Below the pieces are notes generated by a model, which did not search any database, was not told where the DNA came from, and was given only the letters and a program-made list of their open reading frames with translations. The position numbers were made by a program, and so were the translations under genes. From NCBI RefSeq assembly GCF_014196055.1, contig NZ_JACICY010000001.1, positions 634,203-698,202 on the forward strand: a stretch of DNA of 64,000 bases, in the 5' to 3' direction. Numbering within the stretch: position 1 is the first letter of the stretch; each line of letters begins with the position of its first letter. Origin of the DNA: Novosphingobium hassiacum (GTDB taxonomy: Bacteria > Pseudomonadota > Alphaproteobacteria > Sphingomonadales > Sphingomonadaceae). This document shows, one piece after another, positions 26,966-35,348 of this stretch.

Positions 26966-29324
26966 GCTGTTGCGCACCCTTGTTACTGATCCGTTCGGGC
27001 ACAGCCTCTCCGACCGCCCGATTGGCCGCTGTGTGCCCTTTATCGGTGCGATTGGCCAGTCCGCACATCGCATAATGCGCAAGTTGAAAGGCAAGAATCG
27101 ATTCCGCACCGCAGTTCATGTTTACACCCTGCGGTGTGACTCCATCGCGACAGCGCCCGCTCGACAAATCCGCCAGGACTTCACCACGATCGTTTCCACC
27201 AAGGAACCAGCGATAGGCGACCTCGGCATGGCGCAACCAGGTCTGGTCGCCGGTTGCGGCAAAGGCCGCCGCAGACGCGTCGATCGCGGCCCAGGCTTCG
27301 ACAGGCTGCTGGTCGAACGGCAGGCTTTCATAGCGCAGACCGAAGGTTTCCGATCCCACCGGGCGGAAGTGGCCCTGCGCCGAAAGCTGCTGGTGCGCAA
27401 TGAAGCGCAGGCTTGAAAGCCCGCTCTCGAGCCAGTCATCGCGACCGAGCAAGGCACCCGCCTCGATCAGCGCCTGCGACAGACGCGGATTGTCATAACC
27501 GAGCACGGCTTCGAACCATGCCCAGTCCGGTCGGCGCGATTCGGACAGCAGGCGGTCGAGCAACGCCGCACCGCGCGCGAGGCTGGCACGTGCCACAGCG
27601 TGCTCGGGATTGATTCGCAGCATCTCGGCACAGCCCAGCATCACGAATGCCACTGTTCGCGGCGATTCCAGCTCGGTTACCGGGGGCAAGGCGATCTCGA
27701 ACCATTGAGCCGCCCATTCGCGCAATCCATTATCTGGTGCACGGCGCATGAAATGCGCCAGCGCCCAGACGGTACGACCGTTGCTGTCGTCCGAGCCGAC
27801 ATCCTCGCACCACGTCCGGTTGAAGTTCATGAAATTGCGGAAGACCTGCTCGTCCGGATTCCACGCATGCTGGATGAACGACGCGTAGATCATCGACCAA
27901 TGCTGGCGGTCGGCCAGCGGCACGGTATCGGCCACGCCCATCAGCATGAGCGCGCGCACATTGTCATCGAGGCAATAGCCATGACGACGGTCGGGCACGA
28001 TACCGATCGAATGCTGGTACATGCCGGTCGAATCGCTCATCGCCGCCACGCCCGCAAAGCCCGGGGTGGCCAACAAAGGCACCGCGCGCGCCGGCTGCAC
28101 GATCACGCTTTCCACCAGATCGCGCGCGGCCCCTGCAAAACAAGGCCAGATCGTCTCCCGGCCCTTTTCCCATGCGCGCAACTTCACCGCGCGCAGCTCG
28201 TCCGGGTTGTCGAGCAGGCTGTTTACCGCACGGGCGATCACATCGGCCTGACGGGGCTCGACGAGCACACCAACGCCATCAGCCAGCAATTCGCGCGCAT
28301 GTACGTAGGGCGTCGAGACGACGGCCTTGCCCAGCGCCACGGCATAGCTCAGCGTGCCCGAGGTCGACTGCTGCATGTTGGGGTAGGGCGTGAGATAGAT
28401 GTCGCACGCTTCAAGCTGGTCGAGCAGCTCGTCAGTTTCGAGGAAGCGGTTGTCCCACTGGATGTTGTTGCCCACGCCAAGCTGGTCTGCGAGCGCCATC
28501 AGGCCGTCGCGATAGGCTTCACCCTCGCTGGCAACCAGGTTCGGATGCGTGGCACCGACGATGCGGTAGACCACGTCGGGGTGTCGCTCTACAATCGCGG
28601 GGAGTGCCGAGATCACGGTCTCAAGGCCCTTGCCCGGCCCAAGCAGGCCGAACGTCATCATCACACGGCGGCCAGCAAGCCCGAACGTGGCCTTATGCAG
28701 TTCTTCGCGCCCGAACGGACGGTCGGGCGCACCGTGCGCGATCACCGTGATACGATCGTCGGAGACGCCGTACAGCTTTTGCAGAAGCTCCATCGAGTGG
28801 CGCGACATGACCATCACCCGCGACGCATGGCGAAGCAGATGCTCGAGAACCTCGCGCTGGCGGCGCGACGGGTCTGCAAGCACGGTATGCAGGGTCACGA
28901 TCAGGGGTGCAGCGACACGATCGACAAGTTCAAGCACCATATCGCCGGCTTCGCCGCCGAAGATGCCATATTCGTGCTGGAGCCAGACCGCATCCACAGC
29001 ATCTTCATTGATCCGGCGCGCGGCCAAGCGGTAGTCATCGACGCGATCGGCACGGATTACGCCACGCACGCCCTCATACGGAAGCGATGCATTGGGGTCG
29101 TCCATTACGTGCAGATCGACCGCGATATCATCGTGATGCGCAGCGAGTTGATCGAGGATATCGGTCGTGAACGTTGCAATCCCGCACTTGCGCGGACGGA
29201 ACCCACCGATCAGCGCAATCCGCGGACGTTTGGCGACGACATGCCCGGGTTGGGCCTGACGGACGAACGACAGGACCGAGCCGGGGACCGTTTCTGATCG
29301 CTGATCATTGTTTCTGAATGGCAT
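26952..29324 (-). CDS. GT4 glycosyltransferase fused to a helical C-terminal domain
   Basis: A 790-aa protein. Residues about 30-410 are GT4: IALIGGFRPRKCGIATF, LQHEYGIFGG, TFGLLGPGKGLET and an acceptor-side TSGTLSYAVALGKAVVST region. Residues about 430-770 are helix-rich with repeated aromatic/acidic turns (HGYCLDDNVRAL, WCEDVGSDDSNGR, FDQQPVEAWAAID, NMNCGAESILAF), resembling an alpha/alpha-toroid of carbohydrate-active proteins. ATG 29324 is used rather than the in-frame start at 29393. It overlaps the GH130-like gene. Making a mannose-containing glycan that the partner trims or phosphorolyses is a possibility, not shown. Confidence 0.78.
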   Translation of the reverse strand: MPFRNNDQRSETVPGSVLSFVRQAQPGHVVAKRPRIALIGGFRPRKCGIATFTTDILDQLAAHHDDIAVDLHVMDDPNASLPYEGVRGVIRADRVDDYRLAARRINEDAVDAVWLQHEYGIFGGEAGDMVLELVDRVAAPLIVTLHTVLADPSRRQREVLEHLLRHASRVMVMSRHSMELLQKLYGVSDDRITVIAHGAPDRPFGREELHKATFGLAGRRVMMTFGLLGPGKGLETVISALPAIVERHPDVVYRIVGATHPNLVASEGEAYRDGLMALADQLGVGNNIQWDNRFLETDELLDQLEACDIYLTPYPNMQQSTSGTLSYAVALGKAVVSTPYVHARELLADGVGVLVEPRQADVIARAVNSLLDNPDELRAVKLRAWEKGRETIWPCFAGAARDLVESVIVQPARAVPLLATPGFAGVAAMSDSTGMYQHSIGIVPDRRHGYCLDDNVRALMLMGVADTVPLADRQHWSMIYASFIQHAWNPDEQVFRNFMNFNRTWCEDVGSDDSNGRTVWALAHFMRRAPDNGLREWAAQWFEIALPPVTELESPRTVAFVMLGCAEMLRINPEHAVARASLARGAALLDRLLSESRRPDWAWFEAVLGYDNPRLSQALIEAGALLGRDDWLESGLSSLRFIAHQQLSAQGHFRPVGSETFGLRYESLPFDQQPVEAWAAIDASAAAFAATGDQTWLRHAEVAYRWFLGGNDRGEVLADLSSGRCRDGVTPQGVNMNCGAESILAFQLAHYAMCGLANRTDKGHTAANRAVGEAVPERISNKGAQQLAGA

Positions 29325-29533
29325 GGCGCTGTTTTCCGAATGAGCCGGGTTCCGGCATGGTGCGGAACGTTGACCGTTGATGAATGAACGCACATCAGGT
29401 CATCCGGTTGCATCGCAACGCAGCAAAAATGTAACCGACACCGTGCCACTCACCTCAAAGTGGCCTCAGTTCATCGGTTTACAAGAGATGCAATTTTGTC
29501 GCACCGTTGTGCGGTGCAACATATGTTATAGCA

Positions 29534-30280
29534 TCACGGGGCGAACCAGCGCTGTTCCCAGCCGTATGTCGCCTCGATCGGCCGCCCATCCGCATCGGTT
29601 GCGGGTCGGAAGCGGAAGCGCTCGGTGGCGAGCTTGCACGTAACGGCGTCCGCTTCGGGCACGCCGCTCGCCCGCCAGATCTTGCAAGACGCGACGCGGC
29701 CATCGGTTCCAACCGTAAGCAGAATGACCACGCGCTTGCCGATGCGGTCCTGCTGGGTGCGCGCCGGATAGTCCCTGGTCGAACGAATATCGCCCGCGAT
29801 CTTCTCGGCCTTGCGCGCCTGCCCTCCACCTGAACCGTTGCCACTCGCGCCGCTGCCAGTCCCGATACCCTCTCCGCCCCCGCCCGTGCCCTGCCCCTGC
29901 GCCGCCGCGCCCGAGCGAACATCATCGCCGGTCGACGAAACGGGGGGCGCAGGCACCGGTTTTGCAGGCACCCGCGCTTTGGCGATCACAGGCTTTGCCA
30001 CGGCCTTGCGGCCCTCAGCCCCCGACGCGCCGGCGGGATCTGGCTTGGTCGGCTCCGGCGCAGGCTTGGGCGGATCGAGCGGTACGTCGAAGGTGCGCGT
30101 CGTGAACGCGGGCTCGGCCTTGCCCAGGATCGGCGGAACCCCGCCAAATCCATGAATGACAATCCACAGCACGCCAAGGTGGAACGACACGGCCAGCACC
30201 ATGGCCAGTACACGTTCGCGCCCTGCTGCAGCCGGACGATCGGCATAGCGTGGGGGGGAAGGCGAATCGCCTGGTTTCAT
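29534..30280 (-). CDS. TonB-like energy transducer
   Basis: A 248-aa protein with one N-terminal membrane helix (about 24-46, VLAMVLAVSFHLGVLWIVI, with the His typical of TonB helices), a Pro/Ala/Lys-rich linker, a Gly-rich stretch, and a C-terminal TonB fold (about 165-248: YPARTQQDRIGKRVVILL...FRFRPATDADGRP). TonB proteins couple ExbBD proton-motive energy to outer-membrane receptors; no exbBD or receptor is adjacent. ATG 30280 is preferred to TTG 30286. The C-terminal YGWEQRWF could fit polymer-specific TonB paralogs, but the partner is unknown. Confidence 0.83.
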   Translation of the reverse strand: MKPGDSPSPPRYADRPAAAGRERVLAMVLAVSFHLGVLWIVIHGFGGVPPILGKAEPAFTTRTFDVPLDPPKPAPEPTKPDPAGASGAEGRKAVAKPVIAKARVPAKPVPAPPVSSTGDDVRSGAAAQGQGTGGGGEGIGTGSGASGNGSGGGQARKAEKIAGDIRSTRDYPARTQQDRIGKRVVILLTVGTDGRVASCKIWRASGVPEADAVTCKLATERFRFRPATDADGRPIEATYGWEQRWFAP

Positions 30281-30458
30281 CGGCAATCAAACCTGTCCGT
30301 CATACCGTGGGGCACACCTGTCGCTGAAAAACGCGATAAACCGACTTTTGCGTAGGACGAGCCCGTAGTCCAGCCTGCGTTAATCATGTAGGCTCGACTG
30401 AGCGGCACCGCGAACCCCGCCGATCCTCGGCGTGCGCAGGCTGCGCGAAGGATATGTA

Positions 30459-30863
30459 ATGCGAGTCCTGCTTGTCGAGGACGAACCGCTGCTGGCGATG
30501 CTGCTCGAAGAAAGCCTCGTCGATCTCGGCCACGAGCCGGTCGGTGCCGTCGCGACCGTATCGCAGGCGATGGCACTGCTGGACTCGGAAACCGTCGATT
30601 GTGCGCTGCTCGACTTCTCGCTGGGGGGCAATGACAACTCGGTCGCGGTCGCACAACGCCTACGCCAGGCAGGTGTGCCGTTCTGCTACCTGAGCGGTCA
30701 CAGTTCGCTCGACACCGGATCAGGTGCGCCCGACGCACCGATGATGACCAAGCCTGTTTCGATCGTGCACCTCGAGGCGGCGCTCGATCAGATGGAGAGC
30801 AAGACAGGTGCGAATCTCAGGATTCCAGCAGACTGTCCGGCCGGGCAAGGCTCATCAGCCTGA
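30459..30863 (+). CDS. Single-domain response regulator (REC only)
   Basis: A 134-aa stand-alone receiver: VLLVEDEPLL (acidic pocket), DCALLDFSLGG with the phospho-acceptor Asp near residue 54, YLSGHSS (Ser/Thr switch) and MMTKPVS (conserved Lys). No output domain follows. GAAGGA sits 7-8 bp before ATG 30459. No histidine kinase is adjacent, so it is an orphan. Its 3' end overlaps the convergent fdhD gene by 47 bp, an unusually long antisense overlap in this window. Confidence 0.9.
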   Translation: MRVLLVEDEPLLAMLLEESLVDLGHEPVGAVATVSQAMALLDSETVDCALLDFSLGGNDNSVAVAQRLRQAGVPFCYLSGHSSLDTGSGAPDAPMMTKPVSIVHLEAALDQMESKTGANLRIPADCPAGQGSSA

Positions 30864-31611
30864 GGCGGTGTGCGCGGGCCTGATCGACGGCTAAAGTCGA
30901 TGCTGCCGAAATCGTGACCAGCAGCGGGCACCCGGCGATCACCGCCTTTTGCACGAGCTCGAAGCTGCAGCGGGCTGTCAGCAGGATGAAGTTATCGGCT
31001 ATGGCATGACCGGCGCGTGCAGCAGCGCCGAGCAATTTATCGAGCGCATTGTGCCGTCCCACGTCCTCGCGGACTAGCCGGATCGACCCATCTGCGGCAC
31101 ACAACGCGGCGGCATGCGCAGCGCGGGTCTCTCGGCCCAGCACCTGCAGATCACCCAGCGCATCGACCGCGCGGAAAATCGCGGCAGGGTCCACATCCAG
31201 TTCCGCGCTGACCGGCGCAAGCGGGCGCATCACCTGCTCGAGGCTCTCGATCCCGCAAAGCCCGCAGCTACCCTCGGACAAGCGCAGTCGTGCGCGTTCG
31301 AGCAAGGGCGCTGCGCCTGACGCTGCCAGCTGGATACGCAGCATCCACCCACCCGCATCGACCGCCGCCGCATCGGCCGAGACGAACTCGGCTGGCGAAG
31401 CGATCAGTTGTTCGGAAAGACAGAAGCCGAGCGCGTAATCCTCCAGATCGGTTGGCGTCGCCATCATCACCGCATAGCCGACGCCATTGATCTCAAGCGC
31501 GATCGGCGCTTCCTCTGCCAGCGCGCGTGCGATCCCGCGCGGTGCCGAACCATCGGCGAAATGCTCGGTGAACGCGAAGTCGCGCGCGCCCTCAACCGGC
31601 ATCGGAGCCAT
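30817..31611 (-). CDS. fdhD: Formate dehydrogenase sulfurtransferase FdhD
   Basis: A 264-aa FdhD, which passes sulfur from a cysteine desulfurase to the bis-MGD molybdenum cofactor of formate dehydrogenase. The EGSCGLCG pair of cysteines (about 116-123), EDVGRHNALDKL and TARCSFELVQKA are all family motifs. ATG 31611 overlaps the end of fdsD by 20 bp; ATG 31602 is an alternative. It is the last gene of the fds operon. Confidence 0.95.
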   Translation of the reverse strand: MAPMPVEGARDFAFTEHFADGSAPRGIARALAEEAPIALEINGVGYAVMMATPTDLEDYALGFCLSEQLIASPAEFVSADAAAVDAGGWMLRIQLAASGAAPLLERARLRLSEGSCGLCGIESLEQVMRPLAPVSAELDVDPAAIFRAVDALGDLQVLGRETRAAHAAALCAADGSIRLVREDVGRHNALDKLLGAAARAGHAIADNFILLTARCSFELVQKAVIAGCPLLVTISAASTLAVDQARAHRLRLMSLARPDSLLES

Positions 31612-31858
31612 GCACCGCCGGGTCGGTCGCCCGCGTCTGCGGCGCGGGGATACGGCCATCAGCCAAGCGCGCCATCGCAGCAGTGGCGATCGGGTCCAAC
31701 CCGGCGCTGCCGTGTGCGATCAGGGTGTTGACCATCACCGGGGTCCAGAAGCTGACGATATGGTCGGCGACCGACTTCTCAGGATGATCGTCCAGCGCCA
31801 TGTTACGCGCGATCTGGTTGGCCATATAGGCAAGCTTGTCGACCGTCAGCGCGCTCAT
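31592..31858 (-). CDS. fdsD: Formate dehydrogenase delta subunit
   Basis: An 88-aa FdsD-type protein: KLAYMANQIARNMA near the N-terminus, then HIVSFWTPVMVNTL, the conserved helical core of the small subunit needed for stability or cofactor insertion of NAD-dependent FDH. It overlaps fdsA by ATGA and fdhD by 20 bp. In many fds operons fdhD precedes fdsD; here fdsD comes first. Confidence 0.93.
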   Translation of the reverse strand: MSALTVDKLAYMANQIARNMALDDHPEKSVADHIVSFWTPVMVNTLIAHGSAGLDPIATAAMARLADGRIPAPQTRATDPAVHGSDAG

Positions 31859-34707
31859 TCGGCCGGTTCCATTGCGGTTCCGGCGATCCGGCGCGACCGA
31901 ACGGCCTGCGCCTCATAGTCCTCCTGCCAGTCGGTCGGACCATTCGAAGGCGTGATCTGCACCGCAGTCACCTTGTACTCAGGACAGTTGGTCGCCCAGT
32001 CAGAGTAGTCGGTGGTCACCACATTTGCCTGGGTCGCGGGGTGGTGGAACGTGGTGTAGACCACGCCGGGCGCAACGCGCTCCGTCACCGTCACGCGCAA
32101 CGTCGTCTCGCCCGAACGGCTGGCGAGCTTGACCCAGTCACCGGTCTTCACACCACGGTTCTCGGCATCGGTCGGGTGCATCTCGAGCAGATCCTCGGGA
32201 TGCCACACTGTGTTGGCGGTGCGCCGCGTCTGCGCGCCGACGTTGTACTGGCTGAGGATACGTCCGGTGGTCAACAGCAGTGGGAAACGCGGGCCGGTGC
32301 GCTCGTCGGTCGGCACGTAGTCGGTCACCACGAACTTGCCTCGCCCACGCACGAACCCGTTCATGTGCATGATCGGGCTGCCATCGGGTGCAGCTTCATT
32401 GACCGGCCACTGCAGCGAACCCTCGGCATCGAGCCGCTTGTAGGTCACGCCCGCGAAGGTCGGGGTCAGCCGCGCGACTTCGTCCATGATTTCGGACGGA
32501 TGTGTGTAGTTCCAGTCGAGCCCAATGGCGCGCGCCAGTTCCTGCGTGACCTGCCAGTCCTCATACCCGTTGAGCGGCTCCATCACCTTGCGCACCGGCT
32601 GGATGCGGCGTTCGGCGTTGGTGAAGGTGCCGTTCTTCTCAAGGAAGGTCGAACCCGGCAGGAAGACATGCGCGTAGTTGGCGGTCTCGTTCAAAAACAG
32701 GTCGTGGACGATCACGCATTCCATTGCGGCAAGGCCAGCCGCGACATGCTTGGTGTCCGGGTCCGACTGAAGAATGTCCTCGCCCTGGATGTAGATCGCC
32801 TTGAAGGTCCCGTCGGTCGCGGCATCGAGCATGTTGGGGATGCGCAGGCCCGGTTCGGGATCGATGGCCACGCCCCATTCCGCCTCAAACAGCGCGCGCG
32901 TCGCAGCGTCCGAAACGTGGCGATAGCCGGACAGTTCGTGCGGGAACGAGCCCATGTCGCAAGCGCCCTGCACGTTGTTCTGCCCGCGCAACGGGTTCAC
33001 GCCCACGCCGCGACGCCCGATGTTGCCGGTCGCCATCGCAAGGTTGGCGATGGCCATCACGGTGGAGGAACCCTGGCTATGCTCGGTGACGCCGAGGCCA
33101 TAGTAGATCGCGCCATTGCCGCCGGTCGCGTAAAGTCGCGCCGCCTTGCGGATGGCGTCGGCATCGACACCGATGACGGGCGCAAGGAATTCGGGGCTGT
33201 TGCGCTCTTGCCCGACAAATTCGGCCCAGTGCTGGTATTCGTCCCAGTCGCAGCGCTCGCGGATGAACGCCTCATCCGCCAACTCCTCGGTCACAATCAC
33301 ATGTGCCAGCGCGGTCAGGACGGCGACATTGGTGCCGGGACGCAACGGCAGATGGACGTCCGCCTCGATATGGGGCGAGCGCACCAGATCGGTCCGGCGC
33401 GGATCGATCACGATCAGCTTTGCGCCCTGACGCAGGCGGCGTTTCATGCGGCTGGCGAAGACCGGGTGCCCATCGGTCGGATTCGCGCCGATCACCAGGA
33501 TCACGTCGCTCTCCTCGACACTGTCGAAGTCCTGCGTGCCAGCCGATGTCCCGAACGTCGTCTTCAGACCGTAGCCGGTCGGTGAGTGGCACACGCGCGC
33601 ACAAGTATCGACATTGTTGGTGCCGAAACCCGCCCGGATCAGCTTCTGGACGAGGAAGGTTTCCTCGTTGGTGCAACGGCTCGAGGTGATCCCGCCCAGC
33701 GCGTTGCGGCCGTAAGTGTCGCGGATGCGGTTGATCTGGGTGGCGGCGTAGGTAAGCGCCTCTTCCCACGTAACTTCGCGCCACGGCAGGTCGATGCTCT
33801 CGCGGATCATCGGCGAAAGGATGCGCTCCTGATGCTGGGCATAGCCCCAGGCGAAGCGGCCCTTGACGCAGGAATGCCCACGATTGGCCTTGCCGTCCTT
33901 CCACGGCACCATCCGCACCACCTGCTCCCCGCGCATTTCCGCACGGAAGGTGCAGCCGACGCCACAGTAGGCGCACGTTGTAACGACGGCGCGCTCGGGC
34001 TTGCCGATCTCCTTGACCGCCTTTTCCTGCAAGGTCGCGGTCGGGCACGCCTGCACGCAGGCTCCGCACGATACGCATTCGGACGACAGAAAGCTGTCGG
34101 AGGTCAACCCCGCCGAGACCTTCGAGCCGAACCCGCGCCCGTCGATGGTCAGCGCGAACGTGCCCTGCACCTCGTCACACGCCCGCACGCAGCGCGAGCA
34201 GACGATGCATTTGCTCGGGTCGAAATCGAAGTAGGGGTTCGAACTGTCGATCCCTTGCGCAAGATGGTTCTCGCCCTCGTACCCGAACCGAACATCGCGC
34301 AGACCGACCGCCGCAGCCTGATCCTGCAACTCGCAATCGTTGTTGGCACTGCAGGTCAGGCAGTCGAGCGGATGGTCCGAAATGTACAGCTCCATCACCC
34401 CCTTGCGCAGCTTCTGCAACCGCGGCGTCTGGGTGTGGACTTTCATCCCCGGCATGACCGGGGTGGTGCACGATGCGGGCGTACCGCGCATCCCGTCGAT
34501 CTCGACCAGGCACAGGCGGCACGATCCGAACTGCTTGAGATTGTCGGTGGCGCAGAGCTTGGGGATCGACCCGCCGGTCAACGCAGCAGCGCGCATCACG
34601 GTGGTGCCAGCAGGAACCGTGACCTCGCGCCCGTCGATCGAACAGGTCACTGCGGTGTCGCTGGTGACAGCCGGGGTGCCGAAATCGGCCTGACGTTCAT
34701 AGCCCAT
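31855..34707 (-). CDS. fdsA: NAD-dependent formate dehydrogenase alpha subunit
   Basis: A 950-aa catalytic subunit oxidising formate to CO2 at a Mo bis-MGD centre. Order: [2Fe-2S] domain (CATDNLKQFGSCRLC), the His/Cys4 cluster (HPLDCLTCSANNDC), two [4Fe-4S] sites (CIVCSRCVRAC and CVSCGACVQAC), a further [4Fe-4S] motif (CAYCGVGC), then the molybdopterin domain with Mo-ligand Cys373 in ARVCHSP (Cys, not Sec) and a C-terminal guanylate-binding domain. ATG 34707 overlaps the mobA stop by 11 bp. Electrons pass to FdsB/FdsG and NAD+. Confidence 0.97.
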   Translation of the reverse strand: MGYERQADFGTPAVTSDTAVTCSIDGREVTVPAGTTVMRAAALTGGSIPKLCATDNLKQFGSCRLCLVEIDGMRGTPASCTTPVMPGMKVHTQTPRLQKLRKGVMELYISDHPLDCLTCSANNDCELQDQAAAVGLRDVRFGYEGENHLAQGIDSSNPYFDFDPSKCIVCSRCVRACDEVQGTFALTIDGRGFGSKVSAGLTSDSFLSSECVSCGACVQACPTATLQEKAVKEIGKPERAVVTTCAYCGVGCTFRAEMRGEQVVRMVPWKDGKANRGHSCVKGRFAWGYAQHQERILSPMIRESIDLPWREVTWEEALTYAATQINRIRDTYGRNALGGITSSRCTNEETFLVQKLIRAGFGTNNVDTCARVCHSPTGYGLKTTFGTSAGTQDFDSVEESDVILVIGANPTDGHPVFASRMKRRLRQGAKLIVIDPRRTDLVRSPHIEADVHLPLRPGTNVAVLTALAHVIVTEELADEAFIRERCDWDEYQHWAEFVGQERNSPEFLAPVIGVDADAIRKAARLYATGGNGAIYYGLGVTEHSQGSSTVMAIANLAMATGNIGRRGVGVNPLRGQNNVQGACDMGSFPHELSGYRHVSDAATRALFEAEWGVAIDPEPGLRIPNMLDAATDGTFKAIYIQGEDILQSDPDTKHVAAGLAAMECVIVHDLFLNETANYAHVFLPGSTFLEKNGTFTNAERRIQPVRKVMEPLNGYEDWQVTQELARAIGLDWNYTHPSEIMDEVARLTPTFAGVTYKRLDAEGSLQWPVNEAAPDGSPIMHMNGFVRGRGKFVVTDYVPTDERTGPRFPLLLTTGRILSQYNVGAQTRRTANTVWHPEDLLEMHPTDAENRGVKTGDWVKLASRSGETTLRVTVTERVAPGVVYTTFHHPATQANVVTTDYSDWATNCPEYKVTAVQITPSNGPTDWQEDYEAQAVRSRRIAGTAMEPAE

Positions 34708-35230
34708 GGGATTGCTCCTCGACGGCACTTAGGTCCGCCGGCGTGTTGATATTGGCAGGTTTGCGGTTGAATTGCACGGCGCGCGCGCCGATGGCTTGCG
34801 CGAATGCGATCATCGAATGGCGGCCCTCACCTTCGAGTATCGCATCGACGGTCACCGACGCGGCAGCAGGCCAAAGGCCGATCACCGGCTGGTCCGCGCA
34901 ATAGGCAGGTGCTGCGCCGAGCTGCCGCCGCAGATCATCGCCGAGGCCGACGCTGTCGACCGAGCAGGTCAGCACCGCCTCATAACCTGCATCGCGCGCG
35001 TGGTGCAGCGCCGCCGCGATTCCGCCGAGCGGCCCCATACCCGGGCGCGGCCAGTCGGGCAGTGCCGGCGCAGGGGCAGTCTCGCGCCCAACCACCACGA
35101 CCGCATCGCACAGGCCCTCGAGCGTTTCGACCGCGCGCGATAGCAAGGTGCGGCCACCAAGCTCGGCGAGCGCCTTGTCGCTGCCGAAGCGGGTGGATTG
35201 GCCACCTGCGAGGACTGCGCCGAGGATCAT
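34697..35230 (-). CDS. mobA: Molybdenum cofactor guanylyltransferase
   Basis: A 177-aa MobA that joins GMP to molybdopterin: GAVLAGGQSTRFGSDKAL is the nucleotide loop, GPLGGIAAALHHA and TCSVDSVGL the substrate region, and FNRKPANINTPADL the C-terminal motif. The usual CDxP metal motif reads CSVD. It is placed inside the fds operon, just upstream of fdsA with an 11-bp overlap, matching cofactor supply to the enzyme that needs it. It is separated from fdsB by a palindromic repeat. Confidence 0.93.
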   Translation of the reverse strand: MILGAVLAGGQSTRFGSDKALAELGGRTLLSRAVETLEGLCDAVVVVGRETAPAPALPDWPRPGMGPLGGIAAALHHARDAGYEAVLTCSVDSVGLGDDLRRQLGAAPAYCADQPVIGLWPAAASVTVDAILEGEGRHSMIAFAQAIGARAVQFNRKPANINTPADLSAVEEQSHGL

Positions 35231-35258
35231 TGCGACTGGCTCGACTGTGGTGCGCGTG

Positions 35259-35334
35259 CTTCGACAAGCTCAGCATGAGCGGAGTTGGTTGAGTTTCCAG
35301 GCACCAAGACCCGCCCATCCCGAGCCTGTCGAAG
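35259..35334. repeat. Palindromic intergenic repeat inside the fds operon
   Basis: Two 24-bp arms in inverted orientation (35259-35282 beginning CTTCGACAAGCTCAGC; 35311-35334, whose complement begins CTTCGACAGGCTCGGG), matching at 20 of 24 positions, around a 28-nt centre. Its sequence resembles a short repeat I recall being widespread in sphingomonad intergenic DNA. It fills most of the fdsB-mobA gap. Confidence 0.8.
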
Positions 35335-35348
35335 GATAACGCGCAACC

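Noticed and set aside
27600..29297. Long open frame on the plus strand opposite the GT4 fusion gene
   Set aside because: Antisense shadow; composition is His/Arg/Asp-rich and there is no recognisable motif, whereas the minus strand shows GT4 motifs throughout.
32041..33585. Open frame on the plus strand opposite fdsA
   Set aside because: Antisense to the conserved molybdopterin domain; no independent coding evidence.
33589..33591. Possible selenocysteine at the formate dehydrogenase active site
   Set aside because: The Mo-ligand codon in ARVCHSP is TGC (Cys), not TGA, so no Sec insertion is needed.
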